Source: Bacillota bacterium
Lineage (GTDB): Bacteria > Bacillota_I > Bacilli_A > MOL361 > Turicibacteraceae
Length of the DNA stretch: 6,283 nt
Reading direction: 5' to 3'
NCBI GenBank assembly: GCA_003486705.1
Contig: DNGE01000136.1
Location: 1,235-7,517, forward strand
Shown here: positions 1 through 6,283 of the stretch, in pieces
Layout of the letters: each line of letters starts with the position of its first letter
How positions within the stretch are numbered: position 1 is the first letter of the stretch
Made by a program: the position numbers and the translations under genes
The notes under the pieces: model-generated
Told to the model about the DNA's origin: nothing
What the model saw: only the letters and a program-made list of their open reading frames with translations
The model's database searches: none

Positions 1-47
1 CACAAATAGCGGTTCATCTGACTGAATAGATAAATCTAAAGCAAAAT

Positions 48-88
48 AAAAAAACGAGAGTATCCAAACTGGATACTCTCGTTTTTTT
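48..88 (-). terminator. Intrinsic terminator of the iron-uptake operon, probably bidirectional
   Basis: A perfect 18-bp inverted repeat (48-65 with 71-88) encloses a 5-nt loop. The GC-containing core is CGAGAGTATCC and its complement, and it is flanked by seven A on one side and seven T on the other. Read on the minus strand it is a stem followed by a U-tract, placed exactly at the end of the ATPase gene. The TAA stop (87-89) lies in the base of the stem. Because the A and T tracts are symmetric it should also stop plus-strand transcripts arriving from the left, which would suit a convergent neighbour, though none is visible in the 47 bases to the left. Confidence 0.93.
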
Positions 89-860
89 ATGACCTCGCAA
101 TGCACATCGGACGGTCACACGTTGGATCACTCATCACTAAGCAATTTAAACCAAAAACATTATTCAACATAGTTTCATTAAAAATCTCTTCAACCTCACC
201 TTTGTAAACGATTTGTCCTTCTTTCATACAGACTAAATAATCAGCAAACCTAGCGGCCTGATTTAACTCATGTAACACCATCACAATGGTTAAGCCCGTT
301 GTTTCGTTTAATGTTTTTAATAATTTTAATATCTCTAATTGATACGACAAATCTAAATAAGTCGTCGGCTCATCTAGTAATAAGATATCCGTTTCTTGAG
401 CGAGTGCCATCGCAATAAAAGCACGCTGCCTTTGTCCACCTGATAACTCTTCTAAAAAATAATCTTCAAACGGCTTTACCCCTGTAACCTCAAGCGCCCA
501 CTCAACTACTTTCTCATCATGTTCTGTGCGTGACTTAAACCATTGTTGATATGGATGACGACCAAAAAAACAAAGCTCTTTAACCGTCGTTCCTTCAGGA
601 GCAAGTGGCGTCTGTGGTAAAATACCTAACTGTTTAGCAAGTGCTTTCGGGGGCATTTCATGAATAGATTGATTATCTAAAACTACACCGCCACTTTTAG
701 GTTTAAGCAAACGGCTCATTCCCTTTAATAAGGTTGATTTTCCACAACCATTAGGACCAATTAAGACTGTAATCTTACCTTTTAAGATTTCTAAATCAAC
801 TGATTTTAAAATCATCTTCTCATCATAACCTAATACTAGATTCTGAACTTTTAGACTCAT
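87..860 (-). CDS. fecE: Ferric-chelate ABC transporter ATP-binding protein (FecE/YusV/FhuC type)
   Basis: This is the cytoplasmic ATPase that hydrolyses ATP to drive ferric-chelate import through the two permeases encoded upstream. The 257 residues match the usual family length. All ABC motifs are intact: Walker A GPNGCGKST (35-43), Q-loop Gln83, signature LSGGQ (139-143), Walker B ILLLDE (159-164, catalytic Glu164), D-loop near 168-171 and switch His197. The phrases SRLLKPKSG, LAPEGTTV and DEPTTYLD, and the C-terminal RPMC, are typical of the FecE/FhuC siderophore branch. The ATG lies 1 nt after the stop of the preceding permease, and an AAGGGGG ribosome-binding site (868-874) sits 7 nt upstream. 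It is the last gene of the operon and its stop is embedded in the terminator stem. ABC importer ATPase identity is certain. The fec symbol rests on similarity to E. coli FecE and on gene order; a general siderophore ATPase is the alternative. Confidence 0.95.
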   Translation of the reverse strand: MSLKVQNLVLGYDEKMILKSVDLEILKGKITVLIGPNGCGKSTLLKGMSRLLKPKSGGVVLDNQSIHEMPPKALAKQLGILPQTPLAPEGTTVKELCFFGRHPYQQWFKSRTEHDEKVVEWALEVTGVKPFEDYFLEELSGGQRQRAFIAMALAQETDILLLDEPTTYLDLSYQLEILKLLKTLNETTGLTIVMVLHELNQAARFADYLVCMKEGQIVYKGEVEEIFNETMLNNVFGLNCLVMSDPTCDRPMCIARS

Positions 861-861
861 G

Positions 862-1854
862 TTATAACCCCCTTTGTTTTAATTGGTTTTTGTTCAATAA
901 TAAATAAATAAAGTACGGTGCACCAATGATTGCTGTAACAATTCCGACTGGAATTTCAATAGGTGAAAATAATGTTCTTCCCACCGTATCAGCAATAACA
1001 ATCAACAATGCTCCTACCATTCCACTCGTTAATATTAGGATACTGTGACGATGTCCAACAAGTGATTTAGCTATATGTGGCGCCATTAATCCAATAAAAC
1101 TGATTGTCCCTGCAACACTAACACTAATTGCCGTCAACAACACACCCATTAGTAATAAAATAATTTTAGTTCTTAAAATATTTTCACCTAGCCCAATAAC
1201 AATTTCATCACTTAAACCTAATATATCTAATCGTTTAGATAATCCCAAGACAATTGGGAAGCAAATCAACACAAACGGAAGCATCATTAAGAGCTCATCC
1301 CAATACTTCCCCCAAAGACTACCGATTAACCAGGTAAACGCTGTTTGCACATTTCCGCTTGTGTTTAAAGTTAAATATTGAATTCCGGCATCAAACATCG
1401 CACTCAATGCAATCCCCATCACAATAACATTTGAATTTTTAAAGCCACTTTTTCGTGTTAATAAAAACAAAATAACCGCAACAAGTAGCCCTCCTAAAAG
1501 AGCAGAAATAGAGACAGGGATATGTTGAAGCATTGGAATAGTTAAAACAAGAGCAGCCATAAATCCTGCCCCTTTTGTCATTCCTAATACATCAGTTGAA
1601 GCGAGTGGATTTTTCAAAACACCTTGAAAAATCGTTCCCGCAACGGCTAAGGAAGCACCGACTAATGCTCCGATACATAATCTAGGCACTCGATATTCCC
1701 AAACAATCCAATGATACTTTGCATCTTCTTGAAACAATGCTGCAATTAGCTCATTAAAACTAATGATATGAGTTCCAAACATTAAACTCAAAATTGAAAT
1801 AACAATTAAAGAAATAGCCGTTAAAATTAAAATATTTCGCTGTCTATTTTTCAT
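862..1854 (-). CDS. fecD: Ferric-chelate ABC transporter permease, FecCD family (second permease, FecD-like)
   Basis: This 330-residue, very hydrophobic membrane protein is one half of the translocation channel for the iron chelate. It belongs to the BtuC/FecCD family, whose members have about ten transmembrane helices. Family signatures are present in order: RVPR (55-58), VGASLAVAG with Gln77, NPLAS (82-86), LG at 90-91, the ATPase-coupling loop GTISFIGLMAPH (249-260) and the C-terminal EIPVGIVTAIIGAPYF (from 300). Length and termini look complete. Its start overlaps the end of the upstream permease by 11 nt and its stop is 1 nt from the ATPase start, so expression is probably translationally coupled. 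Two different permeases in a row imply a heterodimeric channel, as in FecCD or FhuBG. Assignment as the FecD partner comes from gene order only. Confidence 0.94.
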   Translation of the reverse strand: MKNRQRNILILTAISLIVISILSLMFGTHIISFNELIAALFQEDAKYHWIVWEYRVPRLCIGALVGASLAVAGTIFQGVLKNPLASTDVLGMTKGAGFMAALVLTIPMLQHIPVSISALLGGLLVAVILFLLTRKSGFKNSNVIVMGIALSAMFDAGIQYLTLNTSGNVQTAFTWLIGSLWGKYWDELLMMLPFVLICFPIVLGLSKRLDILGLSDEIVIGLGENILRTKIILLLMGVLLTAISVSVAGTISFIGLMAPHIAKSLVGHRHSILILTSGMVGALLIVIADTVGRTLFSPIEIPVGIVTAIIGAPYFIYLLLNKNQLKQRGL

Positions 1855-2863
1855 TTAACACGCCCCTCTTTCCATGTTGTTTCGTTAAAATAATATAGAA
1901 AATAGCACCTAAGAATGACGTTACAATTCCAACTGGTGATTCATACGGGTACTTTAACAATTTAGCAATCACATCAGAAATCAATAATAAGTTTGCACCA
2001 TATATCCCGCATAAAATCAAATGTTGACTAAATGCTTTAACTCTAATTCTTGATACTAAATGTGGTGTCATTAATCCAATAAATGCGATTGGACCCGCAA
2101 TCGCAACTGCCGATCCCGCAAAGATAATGACACTGACGACTCCAATGCTTTTCGTTAAGACCGTACGTGTTCCTAAACTTGTTGCAACCGCCTCACCTAA
2201 CTTTAATGCATCTAGCCCGCGACTCACACTCAAACTTAAACATAATGCTAACACAAACCACGGTAATATTAATTGAATATGTTTCATTTGTGCTTGATGA
2301 ATAGCGCCGGACATCCAAAATAATAAATCTGATGTTTTGCTTTCATTTAATAACATAATCGCTTTCGTAATGGCACTTAATAACAGTTGTACACTCAACC
2401 CAACTAAAGTTAATTGTAGGGCATTTAATTTTTTGACATAGCCCATAAACTGAACAAAAGCTCCAATCAATCCCGCTCCTATAAATGCTAAAATCATTCG
2501 ACTAAACGACGAACTCATCGGAAAAAAAACAATCATAATTACAACAGCTAATGAAGCACCTGCATTGATACCAAGCACTTGTGGCGAGGCTAATGGATTT
2601 GCAGTTATGCGTTGAATCAATAACCCTGACATGGCCATCGACGCACCAACGAAAATACCTAATAATATCCGTGGCAGACGGATGGTTGAAATAATTAAAT
2701 GCGCTTGGCTCCCATCCGGTTGAAAAATTGAATCCATGATGGTCTGATAAGTAATTTGACTCATCCCTATTCGTATATGAATAAAACTAACTAACAAAAC
2801 AAGTCCGAGACCTAGCAGACTGAAGAAGAAGAATTGGCTATTCGCCTTGCTTTTATGTTTCAT
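1844..2863 (-). CDS. fecC: Ferric-chelate ABC transporter permease, FecCD family (first permease, FecC-like)
   Basis: This 339-residue integral membrane protein forms the other half of the import channel. A short basic N-terminus (KHKSK) is followed by a Phe-rich first membrane segment. FecCD signatures follow: RLPR (62-65), VGASMAMSG with Gln84, NPLASP (89-94), LGINAGAS (97-104), the coupling loop GPIAFIGLMTPH (257-268) that should dock on the ATPase, and ESPVGIVTSFLGAIF (from 308). The protein ends in a basic tail (KQHGKRG). The ATG is 20 nt past the stop of the binding-protein gene, with a consensus AGGAGG (2872-2877) 8 nt upstream, which fixes the start well. Its 3' end overlaps the next permease by 11 nt. 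Membership of the family is clear; the FecC name is inferred from position directly after the binding protein. Confidence 0.94.
   Translation of the reverse strand: MKHKSKANSQFFFFSLLGLGLVLLVSFIHIRIGMSQITYQTIMDSIFQPDGSQAHLIISTIRLPRILLGIFVGASMAMSGLLIQRITANPLASPQVLGINAGASLAVVIMIVFFPMSSSFSRMILAFIGAGLIGAFVQFMGYVKKLNALQLTLVGLSVQLLLSAITKAIMLLNESKTSDLLFWMSGAIHQAQMKHIQLILPWFVLALCLSLSVSRGLDALKLGEAVATSLGTRTVLTKSIGVVSVIIFAGSAVAIAGPIAFIGLMTPHLVSRIRVKAFSQHLILCGIYGANLLLISDVIAKLLKYPYESPVGIVTSFLGAIFYIILTKQHGKRGVLNEK
1863..1869 (-). promoter_or_regulatory. Ribosome-binding site of the second permease, inside the upstream gene
   Basis: On the minus strand AGAGGGG lies 8 nt before the ATG at 1854. It departs from AGGAGG more than the sites of the first two genes do. 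It sits within the last codons of the preceding permease gene, whose stop is at 1844-1846. The overlap favours re-initiation by ribosomes that have just finished the upstream gene. The site supports the 1854 start over later ATG codons. Confidence 0.6.
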
Positions 2864-2882
2864 CTGCTTCGCCTCCTCTTAT

Positions 2883-3806
2883 TTATTTACTTAAAAACCA
2901 ATTTTCAAGCTCCGCTGTAATAAAATCAATTGATGCAAACCCACGGTACTGTGTCCAATATTCTTTTTTACTCGTCACATAAACCTCATCATTAATAACA
3001 GCAGATAACTGATTATATAATTGTGTTTGGGTCCACTCACTATAAATTGTTCCTTCTAAATCATCTCGCATATAAATAATAACATCCGCATCAAGTTCTA
3101 CTACTTGTTCTAATGATAAGTCTACTTCTAACGCCTCATTAACAATTGCATTTTGAATACCTGATTGCTCTAACACAGCTCCAACAAAAGAGCTTGACGT
3201 ATGTGCTGTATATTTATCATTTTTCGGTGATACAACTAAAACTGTTTTCCCAGCTAAAACTTGACTCAACTCTGTCTTTAACGCTTCTAATTTTGTTTCT
3301 GTTTCAGCTAAAATTTGTTCTGCTACTGCTTCTTTATCTACGATTTGTGCCAATAATACAAATGTTTCAACAAATTGTTCATACGTACTATCATTGCTCG
3401 TTAATGAAATAGTTGGCGCAATTTTATTTAAATCATCGTACACTTGTGAATGACGACTTGTATCCGCAATAATTAAATCTAAATCCATTAAACTTAATGT
3501 TTCTAAACTTGGCTCTTTTCTGGCCCCAACCGTTGTATAGTTCGTTAATTCTTTGTTTGTTACATCTAATACTTTACTCTGTTCATTGTCATCGGCAATC
3601 GCAACTGGATTTACACCTAGACGATATAAAGCATCTAAAAATGAAAATTCTAATACGGCTATCGAGATCGGTGTTTCTTCAACAACTGTGCTTCCTAAAT
3701 CATGTTCAATCCCTACAGTTTGTGTCACTTCTTCTACTTTTTCATTTGAACATCCCACAAGCATTAAACTTACTACGACTAAACTTGTCATCCATATTTG
3801 CTTCAT
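2883..3806 (-). CDS. fecB: Ferric-chelate substrate-binding lipoprotein, FecB/YfmC-like
   Basis: This 307-residue protein should sit on the outer face of the membrane, bind a ferric chelate and hand it to the permeases. The N-terminus is a lipoprotein signal: Lys2, a hydrophobic stretch (about 4-17) and lipobox LVGC with Cys19 as the lipidation site. The rest fits a two-lobed, class III (PF01497-type) binding protein. Motifs resemble the FecB/YfmC ferric-dicitrate branch: VLEFSFLDAL (51-60), PVAIADDN (67-74), VGARKEPSLETL (93-104), DLIIADTSRH (110-119), a long central helix (about 155-180) and a C-terminal WTQYRGF segment. It is the first gene of the operon, with the Fur-controlled promoter just upstream and AAGGAGA (3816-3822) 9 nt before the ATG. 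The type of protein is secure. Ferric citrate as ligand is inferred from remembered family motifs; another carboxylate or a hydroxamate siderophore remains possible. Confidence 0.93.
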   Translation of the reverse strand: MKQIWMTSLVVVSLMLVGCSNEKVEEVTQTVGIEHDLGSTVVEETPISIAVLEFSFLDALYRLGVNPVAIADDNEQSKVLDVTNKELTNYTTVGARKEPSLETLSLMDLDLIIADTSRHSQVYDDLNKIAPTISLTSNDSTYEQFVETFVLLAQIVDKEAVAEQILAETETKLEALKTELSQVLAGKTVLVVSPKNDKYTAHTSSSFVGAVLEQSGIQNAIVNEALEVDLSLEQVVELDADVIIYMRDDLEGTIYSEWTQTQLYNQLSAVINDEVYVTSKKEYWTQYRGFASIDFITAELENWFLSK

Positions 3807-3815
3807 CTATCTCAG

Positions 3816-3822
3816 TCTCCTT
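3816..3822 (-). promoter_or_regulatory. Ribosome-binding site of the binding-protein gene
   Basis: AAGGAGA on the minus strand lies 9 nt before the ATG at 3806. It fixes the start that gives a complete lipoprotein signal peptide. Confidence 0.85.
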
Positions 3823-3836
3823 AAACCCTTATCAAA

Positions 3837-3851
3837 TGATAATTATTATCA
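3837..3851 (-). promoter_or_regulatory. Fur box (ferric uptake regulator operator)
   Basis: TGATAATTATTATCA is a perfect 7-1-7 inverted repeat and matches, as I recall it, the Bacillus Fur consensus TGATAATNATTATCA at every defined position. It begins 8 nt downstream of the -10 box, so it covers roughly +3 to +17 of the predicted transcript. Bound Fur-Fe(II) would block initiation. A further half-site, TTATCA at 3829-3834, faces the box across 2 nt. Repression of the whole operon in iron-rich conditions is inferred from this position and from the function of the genes. Confidence 0.93.
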
Positions 3852-3859
3852 ATAAATAT

Positions 3860-3888
3860 ACTATATAAAAATTTCACACGATAGTCAA
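3860..3888 (-). promoter_or_regulatory. Sigma-A-type promoter of the iron-uptake operon
   Basis: On the minus strand there is a -35 box TTGACT (3883-3888), a 17-nt spacer and a -10 box TATAGT (3860-3865). Each box is one base from consensus and the spacing is optimal. The likely start is near A3853, giving a leader of about 47 nt that contains the Fur box and the ribosome-binding site. An A/T-rich stretch upstream of the -35 box could act as an UP element. No other promoter is apparent within the operon, where genes are nearly contiguous. Confidence 0.85.
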
Positions 3889-4163
3889 ACACATTATTTA
3901 TTGTAATTTTTGGTATTTTAAATGTAGCGGTTACAAAAATATTACTATTATTCCTACATAAAACGTTGATTAATTTAACATGTTAGTACGGATTAAAACA
4001 AAAAAAGTTTTAACCTTTTTCTCTGTATCGTTGCTTCGAATAATAAATCAGAATAATTGCTCATTCTAATATTGATTGATGTATAAGCTAAGTTTTTCTG
4101 TAGAACTAAACTCATAAATCATTCTGACGGTTCCAACTGTTCATTTAGGGTTTATTGATATAA
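3889..4163. other. Intergenic spacer with no recognised gene
   Basis: About 275 bases of AT-rich DNA lie between the leuS terminator and the iron-operon promoter. I see no tRNA, no riboswitch, no convincing terminator and no coding region with a ribosome-binding site. Short open frames exist (for example 3993-4064 and 4066-4122 on the minus strand, 3980-4069 on the plus strand), but each is under 30 codons and lacks a Shine-Dalgarno sequence. Small inverted repeats (TTGTAA 3901-3906 with TTACAA 3931-3936; ATGTAG 3922-3927 with CTACAT 3954-3959) are weak. It may be a degraded remnant or an unrecognised small RNA, but nothing supports either firmly. Confidence 0.6.
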
Positions 4164-4201
4164 AAAAACTCCCGAAAGTGATAACACCATCGGGAGTTTT
4201 T
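4164..4201 (-). terminator. Intrinsic terminator of leuS
   Basis: A 12-bp stem (4164-4175 with 4190-4201) has the core CTCCCGA paired to TCGGGAG, with an A-tract on one side and a T-tract on the other. An inner GTG/CAC pairing (4178-4180 with 4185-4187) can extend the hairpin past a small internal loop. On the minus strand it is followed by a run of seven U. It begins 3 nt after the leuS stop codon, so leuS transcripts should end here rather than read into the iron operon. Confidence 0.93.
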
Positions 4202-4204
4202 AAA

Positions 4205-6283
4205 TTATTTAACAACAATATTAACTAATTTTCCAGGTACTGCAATAACCTTTACAATGTCTTTTCCTTCAATAAAGGCTTTAACATTTTCATGTCCTAA
4301 GGCTTGCGTTTCCATTTCTTCTTTTGTAATTGAAGCTGGCACTTCAAGACGTGCACGTAATTTACCATTTACTTGCGCGATGATTGTAATCGTATCAGCG
4401 ACTAATTTCGCTTCATCATATGTTGGCCAAGCAGCATACGTGATTGACTCATCATGTCCTAAAATTGACCAAATTTCTTCCGTCATATGTGGGGCGATAG
4501 GATTTAATAACTTAATAAATCCTTCCACGTATTCTTTCGGTAAGTTTTCAGCTTTATATCCTTCATTAATAAAGATCATCATTTGTGCAATGGCCGTGTT
4601 GAATCCTAATTTTTCATAGTCTTCTGTCACTTTTTTCACTGTCTCATGATAAACTTTATCTAATTTTCCATTGTTTTCAGATACGATTTTCTCTGATACG
4701 CCACCTTCAGCATTAACGAATAAACGCCAAACGCGATCTAAGAATCGACGAGATCCATCTAATCCATCTGTTGACCAAGCGATTGCTGCATCAAGTGGTC
4801 CCATGAACATTTCGTATAAACGTAATGTATCTGCACCGTGTGATGCGACAACATCATCAGGATTTACAACATTTCCTTTTGATTTAGACATTTTTTCATT
4901 ATTCTCACCTAAGATCATCCCTTGGTTAAATAAACGTTGGAATGGTTCGTTTGTTGGAACTAATCCTAAATCAAATAATACTTTGTGCCAGAAACGTGCG
5001 TATAATAAGTGTAATACCGCATGCTCTGCTCCACCAATGTATAAATCAACTGGTAACCAGTCAGCTAATAATTGCTTCGCCTCTTCTGTGTTTAACCCTA
5101 CATAGTTTTCATCTTGCTTTAAGATATATCCAACGTAGTACCAACAAGAACCAGCCCATTGTGGCATTGTATTTGTTTCACGACGTCCTTTAACACCATC
5201 TTCACGTACAACTTCTAACCACTCAGTAGCATTTGCTAATGGTGATTCACCTGTACCTGATGGTTTAATGTTATCCATGACTGGTAATTCAAGTGGTAAC
5301 TCTGACTCCTCAACCACTGAAACCGTTCCGTCTTCCCATTGAATCACTGGGAATGGTTCTCCCCAATAACGTTGACGTGAGAATAACCAGTCACGTAATT
5401 TATAGTTTACTTTACGTGATCCTTTTGCATGTTCTTCTAACCAATTAATAACAGCTGCTTTAGCATCTGCGTTGTTCATTCCATTGATGAAATCAGATTC
5501 AATATGTACCCCATCATCTGTGAACGCTGCTTCTGTTACATCAGCTTCAATGATTGCTTTAATTGGTAAATCATATTTTTTAGCAAATTCGAAATCGCGC
5601 TCATCATGTGCAGGAACTGCCATAACCGCACCTGTTCCGTAGCTTGCTAATACATAGTCACCAATCCAAATTGGAACTAATTCATTTGTGATCGGGTGCA
5701 CAGCATATGCTCCTGTTGCAACACCTGATTTTTCTTTGTTTAACTCTGTACGCTCTAAATCAGATTTAGCTTTTGATACTTCTTGATAAGCTTTAACTGC
5801 TTCGCGGCAAGCATCCGTTGTAATTTCATCCACTAATGCATGTTCAGGAGCTAAAACAACATAAGAAACACCGAATACTGTATCAGGACGTGTTGTGAAG
5901 ACATCAAATGATGAATCACGACCGTCTACTTTAAAGTTAATTAACGCCCCTTCAGATTTCCCAATCCAGTTACGTTGCATTTCTTTTAAGCTTTCTGGCC
6001 AATCTAATGTATCTAAATCTTGTAATAAACGTTCTGCGTAATGAGTAATTTTTAATACCCATTGTTTCATTGGTTTTTTAATAACTGGGTGTTCTCCACG
6101 CTCAGAAACCATTTTACCATTAACGTTTAAGACTTCTTCGTTTGCTAAAACTGTTCCTAAACCTTCACACCAGTTAACTTCGATTTCACGAATCTCAGCT
6201 AATCCCATGTTATATAATTGGATGAAAATCCATTGTGTCCATTTGTAATAGTTTGGATCTGTTGTGTTTAATTCTTTATCCCA
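4205..6283 (-). CDS. leuS: Leucyl-tRNA synthetase, 5' end cut off by the window edge
   Basis: Leucyl-tRNA synthetase attaches leucine to tRNA-Leu in the cytoplasm using ATP. The reading frame is open to the right edge: 25 codons (6209-6283), starting WDKELNTTDP, join in frame to the Met at 6208, so that Met is internal and not the start. The 692 visible residues (numbered here from the edge) include the CP1 editing domain with TTRPDTVFG (TRPDT at 131-135) and GTGAVMAVPAHDERD (216-230), which hydrolyses mischarged tRNA. The catalytic core resumes with YIGGAEHAVLHLLYARFWHKV and the KMSKS loop (464-468), followed by the helical anticodon-binding domain and a C-terminal domain beginning near AQVNGKLRARL. 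About 110-115 N-terminal residues, including the HIGH motif, lie outside, judged from a family length near 805. The bacterial form is clear from the editing-domain arrangement. No broken motif is seen. A terminator follows at once. Confidence 0.98.
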   Translation of the reverse strand, partial: WDKELNTTDPNYYKWTQWIFIQLYNMGLAEIREIEVNWCEGLGTVLANEEVLNVNGKMVSERGEHPVIKKPMKQWVLKITHYAERLLQDLDTLDWPESLKEMQRNWIGKSEGALINFKVDGRDSSFDVFTTRPDTVFGVSYVVLAPEHALVDEITTDACREAVKAYQEVSKAKSDLERTELNKEKSGVATGAYAVHPITNELVPIWIGDYVLASYGTGAVMAVPAHDERDFEFAKKYDLPIKAIIEADVTEAAFTDDGVHIESDFINGMNNADAKAAVINWLEEHAKGSRKVNYKLRDWLFSRQRYWGEPFPVIQWEDGTVSVVEESELPLELPVMDNIKPSGTGESPLANATEWLEVVREDGVKGRRETNTMPQWAGSCWYYVGYILKQDENYVGLNTEEAKQLLADWLPVDLYIGGAEHAVLHLLYARFWHKVLFDLGLVPTNEPFQRLFNQGMILGENNEKMSKSKGNVVNPDDVVASHGADTLRLYEMFMGPLDAAIAWSTDGLDGSRRFLDRVWRLFVNAEGGVSEKIVSENNGKLDKVYHETVKKVTEDYEKLGFNTAIAQMMIFINEGYKAENLPKEYVEGFIKLLNPIAPHMTEEIWSILGHDESITYAAWPTYDEAKLVADTITIIAQVNGKLRARLEVPASITKEEMETQALGHENVKAFIEGKDIVKVIAVPGKLVNIVVK

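Noticed and set aside
3146..3868. Plus-strand open frames of 88-123 codons opposite the binding-protein gene
   Set aside because: They are rich in Leu, Ser, His and Gln as expected for antisense of AT-rich coding DNA, have no ribosome-binding sites and lie opposite a clear conserved gene.
3976..3985. Perfect 10-bp palindrome TAACATGTTA as a possible operator
   Set aside because: About one such palindrome is expected by chance in a few hundred AT-rich bases, and it is far upstream of the promoter with no second copy.
4002..4020. A-rich/T-rich inverted repeat that could be a second terminator
   Set aside because: The pairing is only about six mostly A-T pairs around a loop with no GC-rich core, so a functional intrinsic terminator is unlikely.
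3993..4064. 23-codon minus-strand frame, with a 29-codon plus-strand frame at 3980-4069 overlapping it
   Set aside because: Neither has a Shine-Dalgarno sequence or a promoter, and such lengths are expected by chance in AT-rich DNA.
4050..4067. AGAAT/ATTCT inverted repeat as the end of an insertion sequence
   Set aside because: Only 5 bp, no target-site duplication, no partner repeat and no transposase remnant.
4257..5193. Plus-strand open frames of 83-144 codons opposite leuS
   Set aside because: They are mirror frames of a conserved synthetase, with no start signals and no recognisable domain.
6206..6208. ATG as the start of the synthetase gene
   Set aside because: Conserved LeuRS sequence continues in frame upstream to the window edge (WDKELNTTDP and then YYKWTQWIF), so this Met is internal.

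Overview
The window looks like chromosomal DNA of a low-GC Gram-positive bacterium (Bacillota). It is AT-rich, it has Shine-Dalgarno sequences close to AAGGAGG, its terminators are U-tract hairpins, its iron-uptake promoter carries a Bacillus-style 7-1-7 Fur box, and its substrate-binding protein is a lipoprotein rather than a periplasmic protein. The standard genetic code fits all reading frames. I cannot name the genus from this sequence.

All recognised genes lie on the minus strand, so transcription runs from right to left. From the right edge there is the 3' part of leuS (4205-6283), the gene for leucyl-tRNA synthetase. Its N-terminal end, with the HIGH motif, lies outside the window. A strong intrinsic terminator follows (4164-4201). 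Next comes a gap of about 400 bases, whose left part holds a sigma-A-type promoter (3860-3888), a perfect Fur operator (3837-3851) and a good ribosome-binding site. The middle part (about 3889-4163) holds nothing I can assign.

This promoter drives a compact four-gene operon for a ferric-chelate importer: a FecB-like lipoprotein (2883-3806), two FecCD-family permeases (1844-2863 and 862-1854) and an FecE-like ATPase (87-860). Spacings are 19 nt, an 11-nt overlap and 1 nt, which suggests translational coupling. A near-symmetric hairpin at 48-88 ends the operon and overlaps the ATPase stop codon. The lipoprotein captures a ferric chelate outside the membrane, the two permeases form the channel, and the ATPase powers uptake. 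The Fur box should shut the system off when iron is plentiful. Sequence signatures of the binding protein and the ATPase point to the ferric-dicitrate (Fec/Yfm) branch of the siderophore importers, but the exact ligand is inferred.

I found no mobile element, CRISPR array, RNA gene or new system. The most interesting points are the Fur operator with an extra half-site just downstream of the -10 box, the stop codon buried in a probably bidirectional terminator, and the unexplained spacer downstream of leuS.
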